Source: Amyloporia xantha (taxonomy: Eukaryota > Basidiomycota > Agaricomycetes > Polyporales > Adustoporiaceae). Taken from it: a stretch of DNA of 64,000 nt. The stretch's first letter is position 1. Each line of letters starts with the position of its first letter. Shown here one piece after another: positions 15,170 to 25,924 of this stretch. Under the pieces are notes generated by a model. That model made no database searches and was not told where the DNA came from. It saw only the letters and a list, made by a program, of their open reading frames with translations. The position numbers and the translations under genes are program-made. The stretch is taken from the NCBI GenBank assembly GCA_036971615.1, contig JAYKKR010000004.1, positions 1,612,001-1,676,000 of the forward strand. Direction: 5' to 3'.

Positions 15170-15667
15170 TTTGAGAGGTTTGAGAGAGATATTTGATCCC
15201 ATTTGGGGCTGAAATTAAGTCTCTGGCCGCGAGGTTACGTGCCCAATTGAGTCCGAATTGTGCTCCATGCGAGGTCCTGTCTCCTAGCACATATACCATA
15301 TTATGCTGAGAGATAATGAGATACGACTAGCGCCGGCCCGCAACTCAAGTTGGCGGTGGCAAGGCGGTGGCTGGATCTGGATTCTGCACTGCTTTCCCAC
15401 TGCCCACAGCGGCCTGCACGCTGAAATGGATGTCGACCGTACATTTGCTCGCAATGCGAACCGATTACAGCCCATTGCATTCCATGGACTATCTTACCTC
15501 TCTTTGCGCATTGCCCCAAGGCTGTTCTAAACGTGGTCGTTGACACATGCCAATTATAAGCCATTTATAAGCGCGACACTACCAGCGTTCTCCTGGCCTC
15601 TGTCTATATACCTCAGTCTCCCTCCGAGTCGTCTATGTTGGACTTGCCCAGCCCTACCGCTTGTGAG
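15170..15667. other. No supported gene; upstream region of the STAND gene
   Basis: An 87-codon minus frame (15301-15564) and a 75-codon plus frame overlap here without recognisable features. The promoter of the NLR-like gene must lie in this interval. Confidence 0.4.
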
Positions 15668-18600
15668 ATGGCTCACCTCGCTCAAGATATCAATTCGAGA
15701 CAAAGTAGCACCTGGATCAGCGCGAGCGAACGGTTTCGAAGCGATACGAATATTGATCTTAGTTCTGCTCACGGTCTCAAGGATGTATACAACAAGAAGA
15801 CATTACTATCTCTACTTATTGATAACCACAAGGGCATCAAATCTCACTCGAAAGGATATCTCAGGATGTTAGAGTTGCTTCACCCTGTGCTTGACGACGT
15901 GGATTGGCTAGTGTCTGAGGCAGAAGGGGATTTTACAACTGTGTGTACTAAATTGTCTTGTCAAACAGCCTGTATGATACTATCACTTGTACAGGAGTCT
16001 ACTTACGGACAGACATTATTTGGGTCCATCGCCGCGTTAGCCCTGGCATGTCTGTTTTGCTGACGCGAGTTGTTGTCACTTACGGACTGTCTCAGGTTGC
16101 CAAATGCAATTCATCATCGCCGAGTCTGAAGTCTATTATGACCTTGTGCAAGCGCATCTCTCAAGCGACCGATGGTCTGCGCTCTACTCGCACGAGTTCT
16201 GTTCCAAGGGAGATGTTTGTAAATATTCTGTCGACAGAAGTTATCCTCATGGGGAAGTCAATCAAGGCATTACATACTAGTCTACAGTGTGAGGGCAAGG
16301 AAGCTGCGTGCGTAGTTTGCCACTGAATATTCAGCAGATATACGTTCAGAGAATTTTATCACAAATGATGAATCCGTCAAACAGACCTTAATTGAGCTAC
16401 AATGGCAAGTCGATGATGTGCAATGGGGTATAGGTCTGTCCTCCCATCTTTTGTCCCTATCATTTTGCTGAGCGAATTGAACCGGTCCTTGTTTTCTATG
16501 TTTCTTCTTAGACCCTGTCAATGATCAATTTGAGCATGCTTGGCAGGACGTCATTACTCAATTTATGACAAACGCCAATACCGATCCGAATTCTGACGAG
16601 TTTCCTAGAGCAAGCTCTCCGGAGGAGTCAATATCAAAATTACAGGAGTGGTCGGAATGTGGGAAAGAACAGCCGAAGCAAGTTGTTCAACTCAGGGAGA
16701 CTTTACGGCCGGTGCTAAGGTATGTTGCTTCGTTCTGGGAAGCTATCTCAAGTATCGACAGCATGGTAAGTACGGACCGGGGTCAGTCGCATACATATGC
16801 ATGATCATCATTCTATTACATAGGATCGGACTCGCCTACAGCTAGTCTACGGAGCCTTCTTGCACATGATTATGGTGAGCTCTCTGTCATGCCACACCAT
16901 GCTGGTGGTTGAGTTTCTCGTAGATGGCAAAAAAAGATATAGCGTCATATACTCTTATCACCGAGTTTTTGACACGTGTTAAATCATTGCTCGAACGCCT
17001 GCCTGCTAATTTCGATCGCAATATTTCTGCGAATGTCCGACAGCTTGAATTTCGCATTATCCTTCAAATTCTCAGAAGTATAGGGATATCGACCAAAGTT
17101 ATCGGGGAGCATGGAATTCGATTACGCATCACGTCACTCATTGGAATATCTCAATCGATTTATGCACAGAATGAGTCACTCCAACAAGCAGTAAACGAAC
17201 TAGACTATCTAATCAGCAGGACGATTGTTGCATTGTCATCTAGTGAGACTGCTTCATCCGTTGTTTCATTGATTCTCATTGACGGGGTCATGTAATATGC
17301 ATAGCGACCGAGCCGCAGTTCTCAAGCATCTGGCAAAGCGCGATAGAAAGCTACATGGCCAGTACCGGCATTGACATATCCTCGTCAGAGATTTTTCGTC
17401 GCATTGACTCCTTAAACCCTTTGAAGGCTGCTTTAGATGGTTGCGAATACTCTTTTCAGCGCGACCAAAAGAAGCACAACGAAGTCCGAGAGGTGTTGCA
17501 ACCCATGTTCCGTTTTCTTGATCGAGCGTTAGATGGTGCGGCTGATGCAGCCTCATCGGTATGTTAATATCTTTCTCGTTCATGCTTGAATAGTTGACCC
17601 AATTTCGCCAGCATCTCCCATGCAGTAAGGTTGTTTCTGGAGCTATCAAGTGTCTGTTTGACGTGATTATCAGGAACTTACATCTGAGAGAATAGTCACT
17701 AATACAGCCGTGTTTAGGCAGCAGACAAAGTTAGCACAGCATACGCAACCATTCTCCAACTTTTCAAAAGGTTATCAGAATTTCTTGCACGATTCGAGGT
17801 TTACCAGCAACAGGAATCTTCTGCACAAATGAACGATGTTTTCGTCGCAATCTTTAGCCAGCTCTTGGTTATATTTGGCCTAGCTACGGAAACGATTCAG
17901 CAAGGTCGGACTGGTACGGCAAATTGATAATCGGCACCGAGTCATAATATCTTGACACGCATTTCAGTCAGCTATCTGCGCTCGATAATCGGTGGAGATG
18001 ATCATAAAGTACAGGCTGCGCTTGAAGATCTAAATCAACTCATCGCAAGAGAGAGTCTGATGGTCGGTGCAGAGACATTGGTGACTGCGCAGGACGTTCA
18101 GCAAAAAGTGGATCGTAAGAGATCTCAATTTCTCAGCACTTCTCAACGCTCAACAGTTCTTGAACTATTGGTTCTAGAGATTCTGGATCGCCTTCCAGCA
18201 CCAGGCTCAAGCACCAGGTCTGCAGCCATTTTGTGAGTGTGGGGTAGAGTCTGCTTTTCTCTACTTAATTCAATCTCCTTCAGGCATACAGAATTCCCAG
18301 CAAAGCCTTTCATATGCGTCGGCCGAGATGACCTCAGGGCAGCCATCATAAGATCCCTTCTTGCACGAGAGCCTGTAATTGTCCTGGGGACGGGCGGAAT
18401 AGGCAAGACGACCCTTGCCCTTGAGATACTTCACGACAGGGAAATCGTAACCCAGTTTCCTAACCGATACTTCGTAACTTGTGAGGGTATCACTTCTTTG
18501 GAACTGTTCCACCTAGAACTAGCCAACTCGCTCGGAATTCCAACTGCACAGCGGGACGAGCAGTTACGCGAGAAGACCCTCCAGGCGCTGCGTCAGGAAT

Positions 18601-21305
18601 CAGCCATTCTTTGCGTCGACAACTTCGAGACCTTGTGGGATATTCCGGATTCAAGAAGGCGTGTCGAAGGCGAACTCTCCCTTCTCGCTCAAATAGACCA
18701 TCTCGCTCTCGTGGTCACGATGCGTGGTGCGGAACGTCCTGCAGGAATCAAATGGTCCAAGCCGTTGTTGCCACCTCTTTTGCCCCTCGCTGACGCGGAT
18801 GCATCGACGATGTTTAGGGAAATAGCTGGCAGTGTTGACGAATACGCAGAGAGACTGATTCGCGCAGTGGATAATCTGCCTCTAGCCGTCAGCTTGCTGG
18901 CCCATCTAGTGCAGCCGGATCTCGAAACCACCGAGTCTCTATGGCACCGATGGCAGAGATTGGGTACCACGGTCATCTCCCGAGCCGACGGTGCTCAGGA
19001 CCGACTCCTAGATCTTGATACTTCCATTGAGCTCTCACTGAGCAGTCCTCGCATGCGAAATGACCCATCGGCGACCGTCATCCTGACAGTATTGGCTGCG
19101 CTCCCCGATGGACTTCCACTTTCACCGGACATACTGTCAAAGTTTCAACAACACCTGCCAGGAGACGTGGATCCCCAGAAATCCCTTTCAACGCTCACGC
19201 GGACAGCACTTGCGTACATTGATCGACATTCTTCGACTGGACGATTCCGAGTCCTTTCCCCGACTGGTCAATACTGCCGTGGACACGCACAACTGCGCGT
19301 ATCAGACACAATATGGGCGGCTATTGTCGACTTTTATGCGAAGTTGATAGTCGATCACGCACCCCACGATTTAGCAGCGCACACGATTATCCCCCCGGAA
19401 CTAGTCAACGTTCACGAAATCCTCGTGGCGTCTTTCGCAAAGGGCGTTTCGGACGAAAGCATCATTCGTGCAGCTATCTCATACACTGCTTGGATGCTGT
19501 ACCTCTGCACACCAACCGACGACATACTATGGCGAGCTTCGAAACTGGCTAAGGGATTTCCGGCGTTGCAAGGTGACTGTTTCCGCTGGATTGGACGGGT
19601 CTATCGTTCGACCGACCAATTGGATGAGGCGGAGAAAGCCCTGGATAGTGCCCTCCGTTTACACCGCCAAGCAGGGTCTGTTCTAGAGGAGGCCACCGAC
19701 CTCCGATACTTAGGCGAACTCTATTATCAACGTGATCACCTTGATGAGGCGGAGAGGTCCCTGAGCGACGCCCTCACTCTTCACAGGGAGGCCTGTTCAC
19801 GTCGTGATGAGGCTGACGATCTTTTGGAACTCGGTAAAGTCTATAACCGAGCAGATCGCCTTGACGAGGCCGAAACGTCTTTGCGCAGTGCTCTGGACTT
19901 GCATCGCCAAGTCCGTGATCACTCCGGCGAAGCCAACGACCTCCGCTTTCTGGGTAGTCTTTACATACGCAGAGGCCGCATGGGAGAGGCCGAAACGTGC
20001 CTGCTGGATGCCCTTGAATTGCATCGGAGGATTCACAACGTGTTCGACGAAGCCATCGATCTTCGACGTCTCGGTGAATTTTATATGCGCCAGAACCAGT
20101 TCGGGGAAGCGGAGACGCTATTTCTCGATGCCCTGAAGCTGCAGCGGAAGACGCGTTCAGTCTCCGGCGAAGCGGATGCTCTCTGTGGCCTGGGCAAGGT
20201 CTATATATGGATGGACCGCCTCGCTGAAGCCGAGCACAACCTGCAAAGGGCACTCGATCTGCACTGTAAGATCGGCGATGGGTTTGGTCAGGCCAACGAC
20301 CATCAATTCCTGGGCAGACTCTACATACGGAGTGACCGAATCGATGAGGCGGAAAAATCGCTGCTTGCTGCGCTCGGCCTGCACCGACAGACACGCTCGG
20401 CCCTAGGTCAGGCGAACGACCTTCAAGAGCTAGGCCGGTTATACGTGCAGATGTTTCGACTGGACGAGGCCGAGACGTCGTTGTCCGCTGCCATTGAGCT
20501 ACATCGTCAGGCTGAGGATCTCCTCGGTGAAGCCAACGATCTCCAGGACCTCGGTGAACTGCAGCTGCGAAAGAACGCGCTTGACAGCGCCGAGAAATCT
20601 TTGCGTGAAGCTGTCGATTTCCACGCACGGGCGCTCTCGCCCACCGGTGAGGCTTATGATCTTTACGTCTTGGGCGAGCTGTATATACGGCGAGAGGACT
20701 TTGAAAGTGCGAGGAAGTGCTTGGATCGCGCCTTGGAGCTGTACCGCCAGTCAGAGTCTGCCCACGGCGAGGCTTATGCCCTTTTCCAGTTTGGCCATTT
20801 ATACATGCGAACGAACCAACTGGATGATGCTGAAACCTCATTGCTCCGTGCTCTGTGCCTCCACCAGGAGACGCACGACGTTTCGGCGGAGGCGAACGAT
20901 CTTCGGATGCTAAGTGAGCTCTACGTTCAGACCGCACGTCTCTGTCAAGCCGAGGAATCTTTGGAGAAGGCGGTCAAGTTACATCAGCAAGTGAAAGACG
21001 TTACTGGTGAAGGAGATGATCTCCGTATCCGGGGTGAGCTATACATGCAGATGCATCGACATACGGAGGCGGAGACAGCATTGCGCAAGGCCATTGAGCT
21101 GCATCAAGACGTCGGCTTTGTGCTGGGCGAAGGCAGTGATTGGCGGGTTCTTGGTGAGCTGTACACCCGGATCGGCCAGTTTGAGGAAGGACGGGTATTC
21201 CTGGAAAAGGCCATCGAATTTCACGGGCATGCGCAGGATGGCTATGGAGAAAGGAAGGCCCAGGTACTATTGGCACGACTCCCATTGACGGATAAAACCG
21301 TCTAG
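15668..21305 (+). CDS. STAND NTPase (NLR-like): three Goodbye-like domains, NTPase, 14 TPRs
   Basis: The 5' part is split by several short introns. Three successive segments each start with an S-x-W-x-x-A/V-I pattern and run through an L-x-P-V/M-L/F-R/D signature: about 15690-15950 (STWISASERFRSDTNIDL), 16520-16760 (HAWQDVITQF to LRPVLRYVASF) and 17310-17565 (SIWQSAIESYMASTGIDISS to LQPMFRFLDRAL). These resemble the fungal STAND N-terminal Goodbye domain. The large last exon (about 18280-21305) has Walker A GTGGIGKTT, Walker B-like ILCVDNFE and an NLPLAVSLL GxP-like motif. It then has 14 TPRs of 40 residues, typified by LGELYIRxxxLDEAExSL. Family members act as cytosolic ligand sensors in fungal non-self recognition and cell death. 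In-frame ATGs lie at 15635 and 15668. Exon joins in the N-terminal part are approximate. Confidence 0.85.
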
Positions 21306-21989
21306 CAATGTCTCGCTTATATCCTTGTGAGCTTTCTACAGCAAAAATTTCTAAGGATAGTCTTCATACGAAGTTTGTAGTGTTCGTTAACTTTGCGGTG
21401 GGCCAATTGTCGGCTTCTTCGTTACAGATACTCTATACATACCACTGCTAGAGGACAAACAATTTCTGTATATCCATTATCTCGATGTTGAAAGGAAATG
21501 CTATTCGATTCTGGATTGCAGTGGTCAACGTTGTCAAGGCCCGCGGCCGCGGCCTGTATATACAGTTGGAGATCTAGGTTTTTGTCAAATTCAAGAGGCG
21601 AATTCAAATTGGGCAAATTCGCGAGCGGTTGCGTAAGCCACATACTCGTGCGCGTCATCGCTAAGTATCTCCTGTGAGTACTGAGTGGATAACCCTTTGC
21701 TCGACCCCGCAAACGACTTATTCTATTCTGGTACAGTATGTATGTACATGATGGCAAGGAGCGGACATGCGTGGCTTAGAATACCCGCTCTCCTGATTGG
21801 CCGGTAAATCAGACCGTGCTAGCAGCTCCCCGCCTGCATCGACATCAGCGATGAAGTCACTCCACTGAAGCCCCACCCGCCGTCGACTGTCCACACCTCT
21901 GCCCGTGTCGTCATGGCCATCCCGCGCGTCCCCATTTGCCCAGTCCTGTTCGTCTCTGCCATAAAAGCCGGTCTGCGGAGATCCTAGCC
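21306..21989. other. Intergenic; no gene recognised
   Basis: It contains only short frames. The last 200 bases before 21990 are C-rich, as expected for a basidiomycete promoter/5' leader. Confidence 0.5.
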
Positions 21990-22852
21990 ATGATCCACCT
22001 CCCCCGCACCCGCACCCTCGCCTCCAGCCTCCCCCGCACTCTTCGCTACTCAGCACCCACTCCCTCATACGCCCTCGTACATCGCCGCGCCATGTCCCAG
22101 AAGACCCTCTTCCAGGCGGTCAAGGAGGACCATGAGGAGGTGCACAAGCCCGTCTCCTCTTCTCCATCACTCACCGTTCGCTGACGCGCTGCGCCAGATG
22201 TACATGTACCACGACGAATACAAGCGCGCGCTTCAAGCCGGCGACGTCGACGCGCAGGCACGCTGGGCCCGCCAGCTCACCTGGGAGGTCGCGCGCCACG
22301 CCGTCGGCGAGGAGCTTGTCGTCTACCCGCTCATGGAGAAGCACCTCGGCGACAGGGGCCGCCAGCTCGCCGACCACGACCGTGATGAGCATCAGGTGAG
22401 CGACCGCCTCGTGTCCTTCGACCCAAGCTCTGGCTGACACCCTTTCTCAGCACGTGAAAGAATACCTGTACAAGCTCGAGTCGCTCCAGCCCGCGCACGC
22501 CGACTACAGCGCGACGATCGAGACGATCATGGCCACCCTGCACCCGCACAACGACGACGAGGAAGTGAAGGACCTCCCGCTGCTCGAGGCCGCCATCGGC
22601 GCGGACGCGAGCCGCGAGGCGGCGGTGAGCTTCAAGAAGACGAAGAAGCTCGTGCCGACGCGCGCGCACCCCTCTGCGCCGAACAAGCCGCCGTTCGAGA
22701 CGCTCGCGGGGCTGCTGGCCGCGCCGGTGGACAAGCTGAAGGACTGGTTCGCGACCTTCCCGACCGGGGAGGAGATGGGCGCGGCAAAGGAGGAGCTGAA
22801 GTATCGTGATCACGACGCGGCGAAGGACAGGGCGGCGAAGGGCGAGTTGTGA
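21990..22852 (+). CDS. Hemerythrin-like HHE-domain protein, probably mitochondrial
   Basis: Three exons join in phase: 21990-22139, 22198-22395 and 22451-22852, giving 249 residues. The N-terminus (MIHLPRTRTLASSLPRTLRY) is basic and Ser/Leu-rich like a mitochondrial presequence. The domain follows: QAVKEDHEE, YHDEYKRAL, WEVARHAVGEELVVYPLMEK, DHDRDEHQHVKEYL and ATLHPHNDDEE. These repeated H-x-x-x-E and H-D/E-x-x-H patterns are the carboxylate/histidine ligands of the HHE di-iron/cation-binding fold. The C-terminal 80 residues (KKLVPTRAHPSAPNKPPFET) are typical of fungal members. The precise role in fungi is unsettled; oxygen/NO handling or iron homeostasis are proposed for relatives. Confidence 0.88.
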
Positions 22853-23288
22853 TGTGTGAGGGCTGGAGAGTCCGTGGAAAATGCAAGGTTTCGGTTCTTT
22901 GGTGTATTAACAACGATGTATATTGGACGATTTTTATGATCACGCATTTGTGCTTTTCGTGCAATGGTGCATATCCCTTCATGTGCGGTGTCGTCTCTAT
23001 GTATGCGTGTGTACAGGCGGGAGGGTGTTCTTATTGTAATGTTCCGCCTGAAAGAGATTTTGAGAGATCCATTGACTTGAATTCGACTGCGAAGAATGAT
23101 ACGATATCGCAGAAGACACAGTGCATTACACGACAGTCCGCGAGAATCTTTCAGTAATTTCGGTGGTCGCGATCTTCATACAGAACAGATCAAAAGCACC
23201 AAAGACATATGCTAGTCCGCACATTCCCTTCCCAGTGTCCAAGTCGACCGCCACCGACACTGAAATACCTTTTCACCGTGATACAACT
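22853..23288. other. Intergenic; no gene recognised
   Basis: A/T-richer spacer with only short frames, serving as the 3' region of the HHE gene. Confidence 0.5.
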
Positions 23289-23575
23289 TTACAGAACATC
23301 CACTCCCATGTAGCTACACGCGCCAAGGAGCACCGCACCCACCAGTGCGACCGCGGCAGCACGTCGGAATAACGTGCGCATGGAGAAGCGCCGCGCACCG
23401 AGTCTGCCCGCGGAGTCGATCGATGCGACGTCCTCGTCAGTGAGTTCTGCGCGAATTAATTGGATTAGAACATAGAGCTTGCGCGCAGACACGGGGAGAG
23501 ACACGCACCGAGGTCGCCGGCGGCGAGGTAGCCCTCCAGCCGCTCCTGCTTCGTGCTCGCCCTGATGTTCAAGTT
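23289..23575 (-). pseudogene. Aldo/keto reductase C-terminal relic (last two exons)
   Basis: The exon 23575-23509 (preceded by a CAG acceptor) encodes STKQERLEGYLAAGDL. It splices in phase to 23446-23289, encoding ELTDEDVASIDSAG and a C-terminal hydrophobic tail (AAAVALVGAVLLGACSYMGV) before the stop. This matches the end of fungal aldo/keto reductases (TTS-K-x-R-L followed by L-x-x-E-D-V-x-x-I-D-x-A-G) plus a tail anchor. The catalytic Asp/Tyr/Lys/His region should lie to the right, but that DNA is A/T-rich repeat, so the gene is cut off. Splice signals are intact, suggesting fairly recent loss. Confidence 0.65.
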
Positions 23576-24113
23576 CTGCCGTCAGCATTGCACTGGATGC
23601 GGCTTAAAATAGTTTGCGCCGGGATGTCTTGAAGATATTGTAAAGATAGTCAAAATAGGTTTAGAATATTTCGCACCCACTTATTGTAAGTATATTATGA
23701 ATATCTTCAGCATAGTTTCGGCTCTATTATGCAAAGGGTATTCTGAACAATCACTCCATTACATAAGGATACTTTCACGCTCAATATCAGGATAAACTTG
23801 GCATACATCCGTTAGTCATATTGTAAATGAATGCTGGTTTTATTCTGAATAATATTGCCCATGTTGCAGTAAAATTATTCTGAACGTAGTGTGACAGGCG
23901 TGACAATAACATTTACAATATCCCATCAGCCATCATACGGAGAGGATATTGAGAACGCAAGCTGAAGATATTCTGAACCTATTCTAAATAAGTTCAAAAT
24001 AACCACAGCATTAAATCAGGAAATAATGCTAGGTTAGTATGTTAAAGATATCCTAAATGAGAACTGGCAGACAGCGTCCGTCCACACCTTCACCAGTCAA
24101 GGGAAGTGACAGA
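23576..24113. other. A/T-rich repetitive sequence without genes
   Basis: Variants of ATTCTGAA / AATATT and short inverted pairs recur. It replaces the upstream exons of the aldo/keto reductase and looks like a degenerate MITE or fold-back, but I could not define ends. Confidence 0.45.
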
Positions 24114-24121
24114 TACTGTCT

Positions 24122-24659
24122 AAGGCTCCAACTATTTAGTTTATGTTTACAGAAAATCAGTAAATAAACAGTAAATAGTATATAGATAGTAAATAAACAG
24201 TAAATAAATGGTATAAATGGTACATATACATATAAGAAAAAGAAAGCAGTATGTCCTCAAAATCTTCAATAACCCTTTATACAACCAACACTCAGTGCCA
24301 CAGTCTGTGCCTGTGATGAATATCATCAACACAAAGATGGTACAAAAAGAAATTAGTCATGATTTTTCATCAAAATGAGAGTATTTCCCTCCTTCTCTCA
24401 AATAACTGTGCAAATATCTCCCAATAAAAGTGATTATCTATCAAGTGAAGCCAGTTACATGTGACTTCTGAATGTCAGACCTGTTCTGGCCTTGTTGGAT
24501 GCATGATATTTAGCATCTCCTAGAAAAAATGTGTCACATCTGTTTACTGTTTACATACTGTTTATTTACCATTTACTGGGGTAGCAGTAGTTGAACATAA
24601 ACAGTATACAGTTATAACCATTTATAAACAGTAAATAGATGAAATGGTTGGAGCCTTAA
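24122..24659. mobile_element. hAT-like MITE with 8-bp target duplication
   Basis: Terminal inverted repeats AAGGCTCCAAC / GTTGGAGCCTT, imperfectly extended by ATTT-type bases, flank a 538-bp A/T-rich body. TACTGTCT occurs on both sides (24114-24121 and 24660-24667). An 8-bp duplication is the hAT signature. The interior is full of CAGTAAATA/TATTTACTG motifs in both orientations and encodes no transposase. Confidence 0.7.
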
Positions 24660-24671
24660 TACTGTCTGTCG

Positions 24672-24766
24672 CAGTCAGCTTGGGTGACGGACATTGTCCG
24701 ACCCAGTCAGCCCGGGTGACGGCATAGTCCGACCTAGTCAGTTCGGGTGACGGACATTGTCCGACC
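24672..24766 (+). repeat. Three tandem copies of a 31-32 bp unit
   Basis: The unit runs CAGTCAGCTTGGGTGACGG followed by ACATTGTCCGACC. In two copies CGGAC-ATT-GTCCG forms a small hairpin. Related CAGACAGCGTCCGTCC sequence lies at about 24066-24082, left of the MITE, so the array predates it. Confidence 0.75.
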
Positions 24767-25504
24767 CAGTCCGTACTCTGGCTCAGTTTTCACATGGCTG
24801 TGTCCGCGCCCTACTGTTGTAAAACGGACGACGGTGAGAACATACCTATTCGCGCAAACTGGGAGAGTGTCCGCGCAGCACACAACTGCTAGAGGACATT
24901 TGCTACAAGTCAACAGTGCACGAACAGTGAGACGCTGCATCAGACACTTGGCACGGATATGTGAAACTCCACATACCATACTATGCACATCACAGCTGCA
25001 GCGAAGGACCATGTGGCTCGCGGAAATGCAGGGCAGACGCGGTGGTGGTTGCGAGAGCACTCAAACTCCCAGTCTGGCATGTATCCCTGCTTGAAAGCCG
25101 AACATTTATTTTGCGACTGCGGATTGTCTCCTCAAGCCCCCGTGCAGGTCCACCACCACCCGCGCATTGATTTCGCCCAGACAGTGCTTCCCGACGTACA
25201 TCACGCACCCACTGCTCATGACCACGTCCGTGAGCTCAGCCCCATCGTACATGCCAACGTCGCCGAACACCTCCTGGGTGTACTTCTCTCGTTGCGCTGT
25301 TTCTAAAGGTCATAAACAGTTGGAGCATTGATCTTGTAATTGTTCACATACATACTGTGTATTGCCATTTACGACCATGAATCCATCCGCAGCATATCCA
25401 CATTGATCCCGACGACGACGAGGCAATAACGATTGTAGAGTCCTCCGATAGGAGATGGGGGTGTGGCTTGCTCTCGCCTCTCATAGTTGGGAGTTATCAG
25501 CGCA
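24767..25504. other. No gene assigned; possible minus-strand coding relic at 25106-25310
   Basis: On the minus strand about 60 codons stay open and look protein-like (EVFGDVGMYDGAELTDVVMS, then GEINARVVVDLHGG) before a stop. I do not recognise the family. It could be another piece of the broken genes to its right. Confidence 0.3.
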
Positions 25505-25637
25505 CTCAATTTGTTTGTTGTGAACGGTGACTTTGACTTCGTTCGCTTTCTCGATGGTAATTTTGAATGCCTCCATCCAGCGGTCAGTCCCTGACGGATG
25601 CGAACGTGCCCATTCCGTGCCTTCTACTTTGAAAGAG
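25505..25637 (-). pseudogene. C2-domain fragment resembling fungal protein kinase C (PKC1)
   Basis: The frame reads VEGTEWARSHPSGTDRWMEA followed by FKITIEKANEVKVTVHNKQ. This resembles the C2 segment of fungal PKC1 (V-E-x-x-x-A-R-S-H-P-S-x-T-D-R-W-x-E-x-F, then K-A-N-E-V). It is short, frameshifted beyond, and lacks kinase and C1 domains. The identification is from memory of the family pattern and is tentative. Confidence 0.4.
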
Positions 25638-25924
25638 ACGTAAGTTTCAACTTGTTTTGATGCAGCACGAAATCATGGGATAACAGGTGCGTGTTCAAGC
25701 TCCCAAGTCACCAGTAGCCTGCCTGATGAATTCTTCGAGCGTAGATTCTCCTTGCGTTCGCCCTCCACGCCAGGCCCGGCACCACCAGGTACGTCTTACG
25801 CGAACGAGTCAGAAGGACGTCACTTTTGAACACATGTACACTGCATACCTGCGTCTTCATCCTCCACAGCATCACCCAAGTGTGTGGATTTTGATAACGC
25901 TTCTGCATTTCTGAATCTTCCTCT

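Noticed and set aside
19774..20937. 387-codon minus-strand frame
   Set aside because: Antisense shadow of the 120-bp TPR repeats of the STAND gene; the same frame stays open because the repeats share codon phase.
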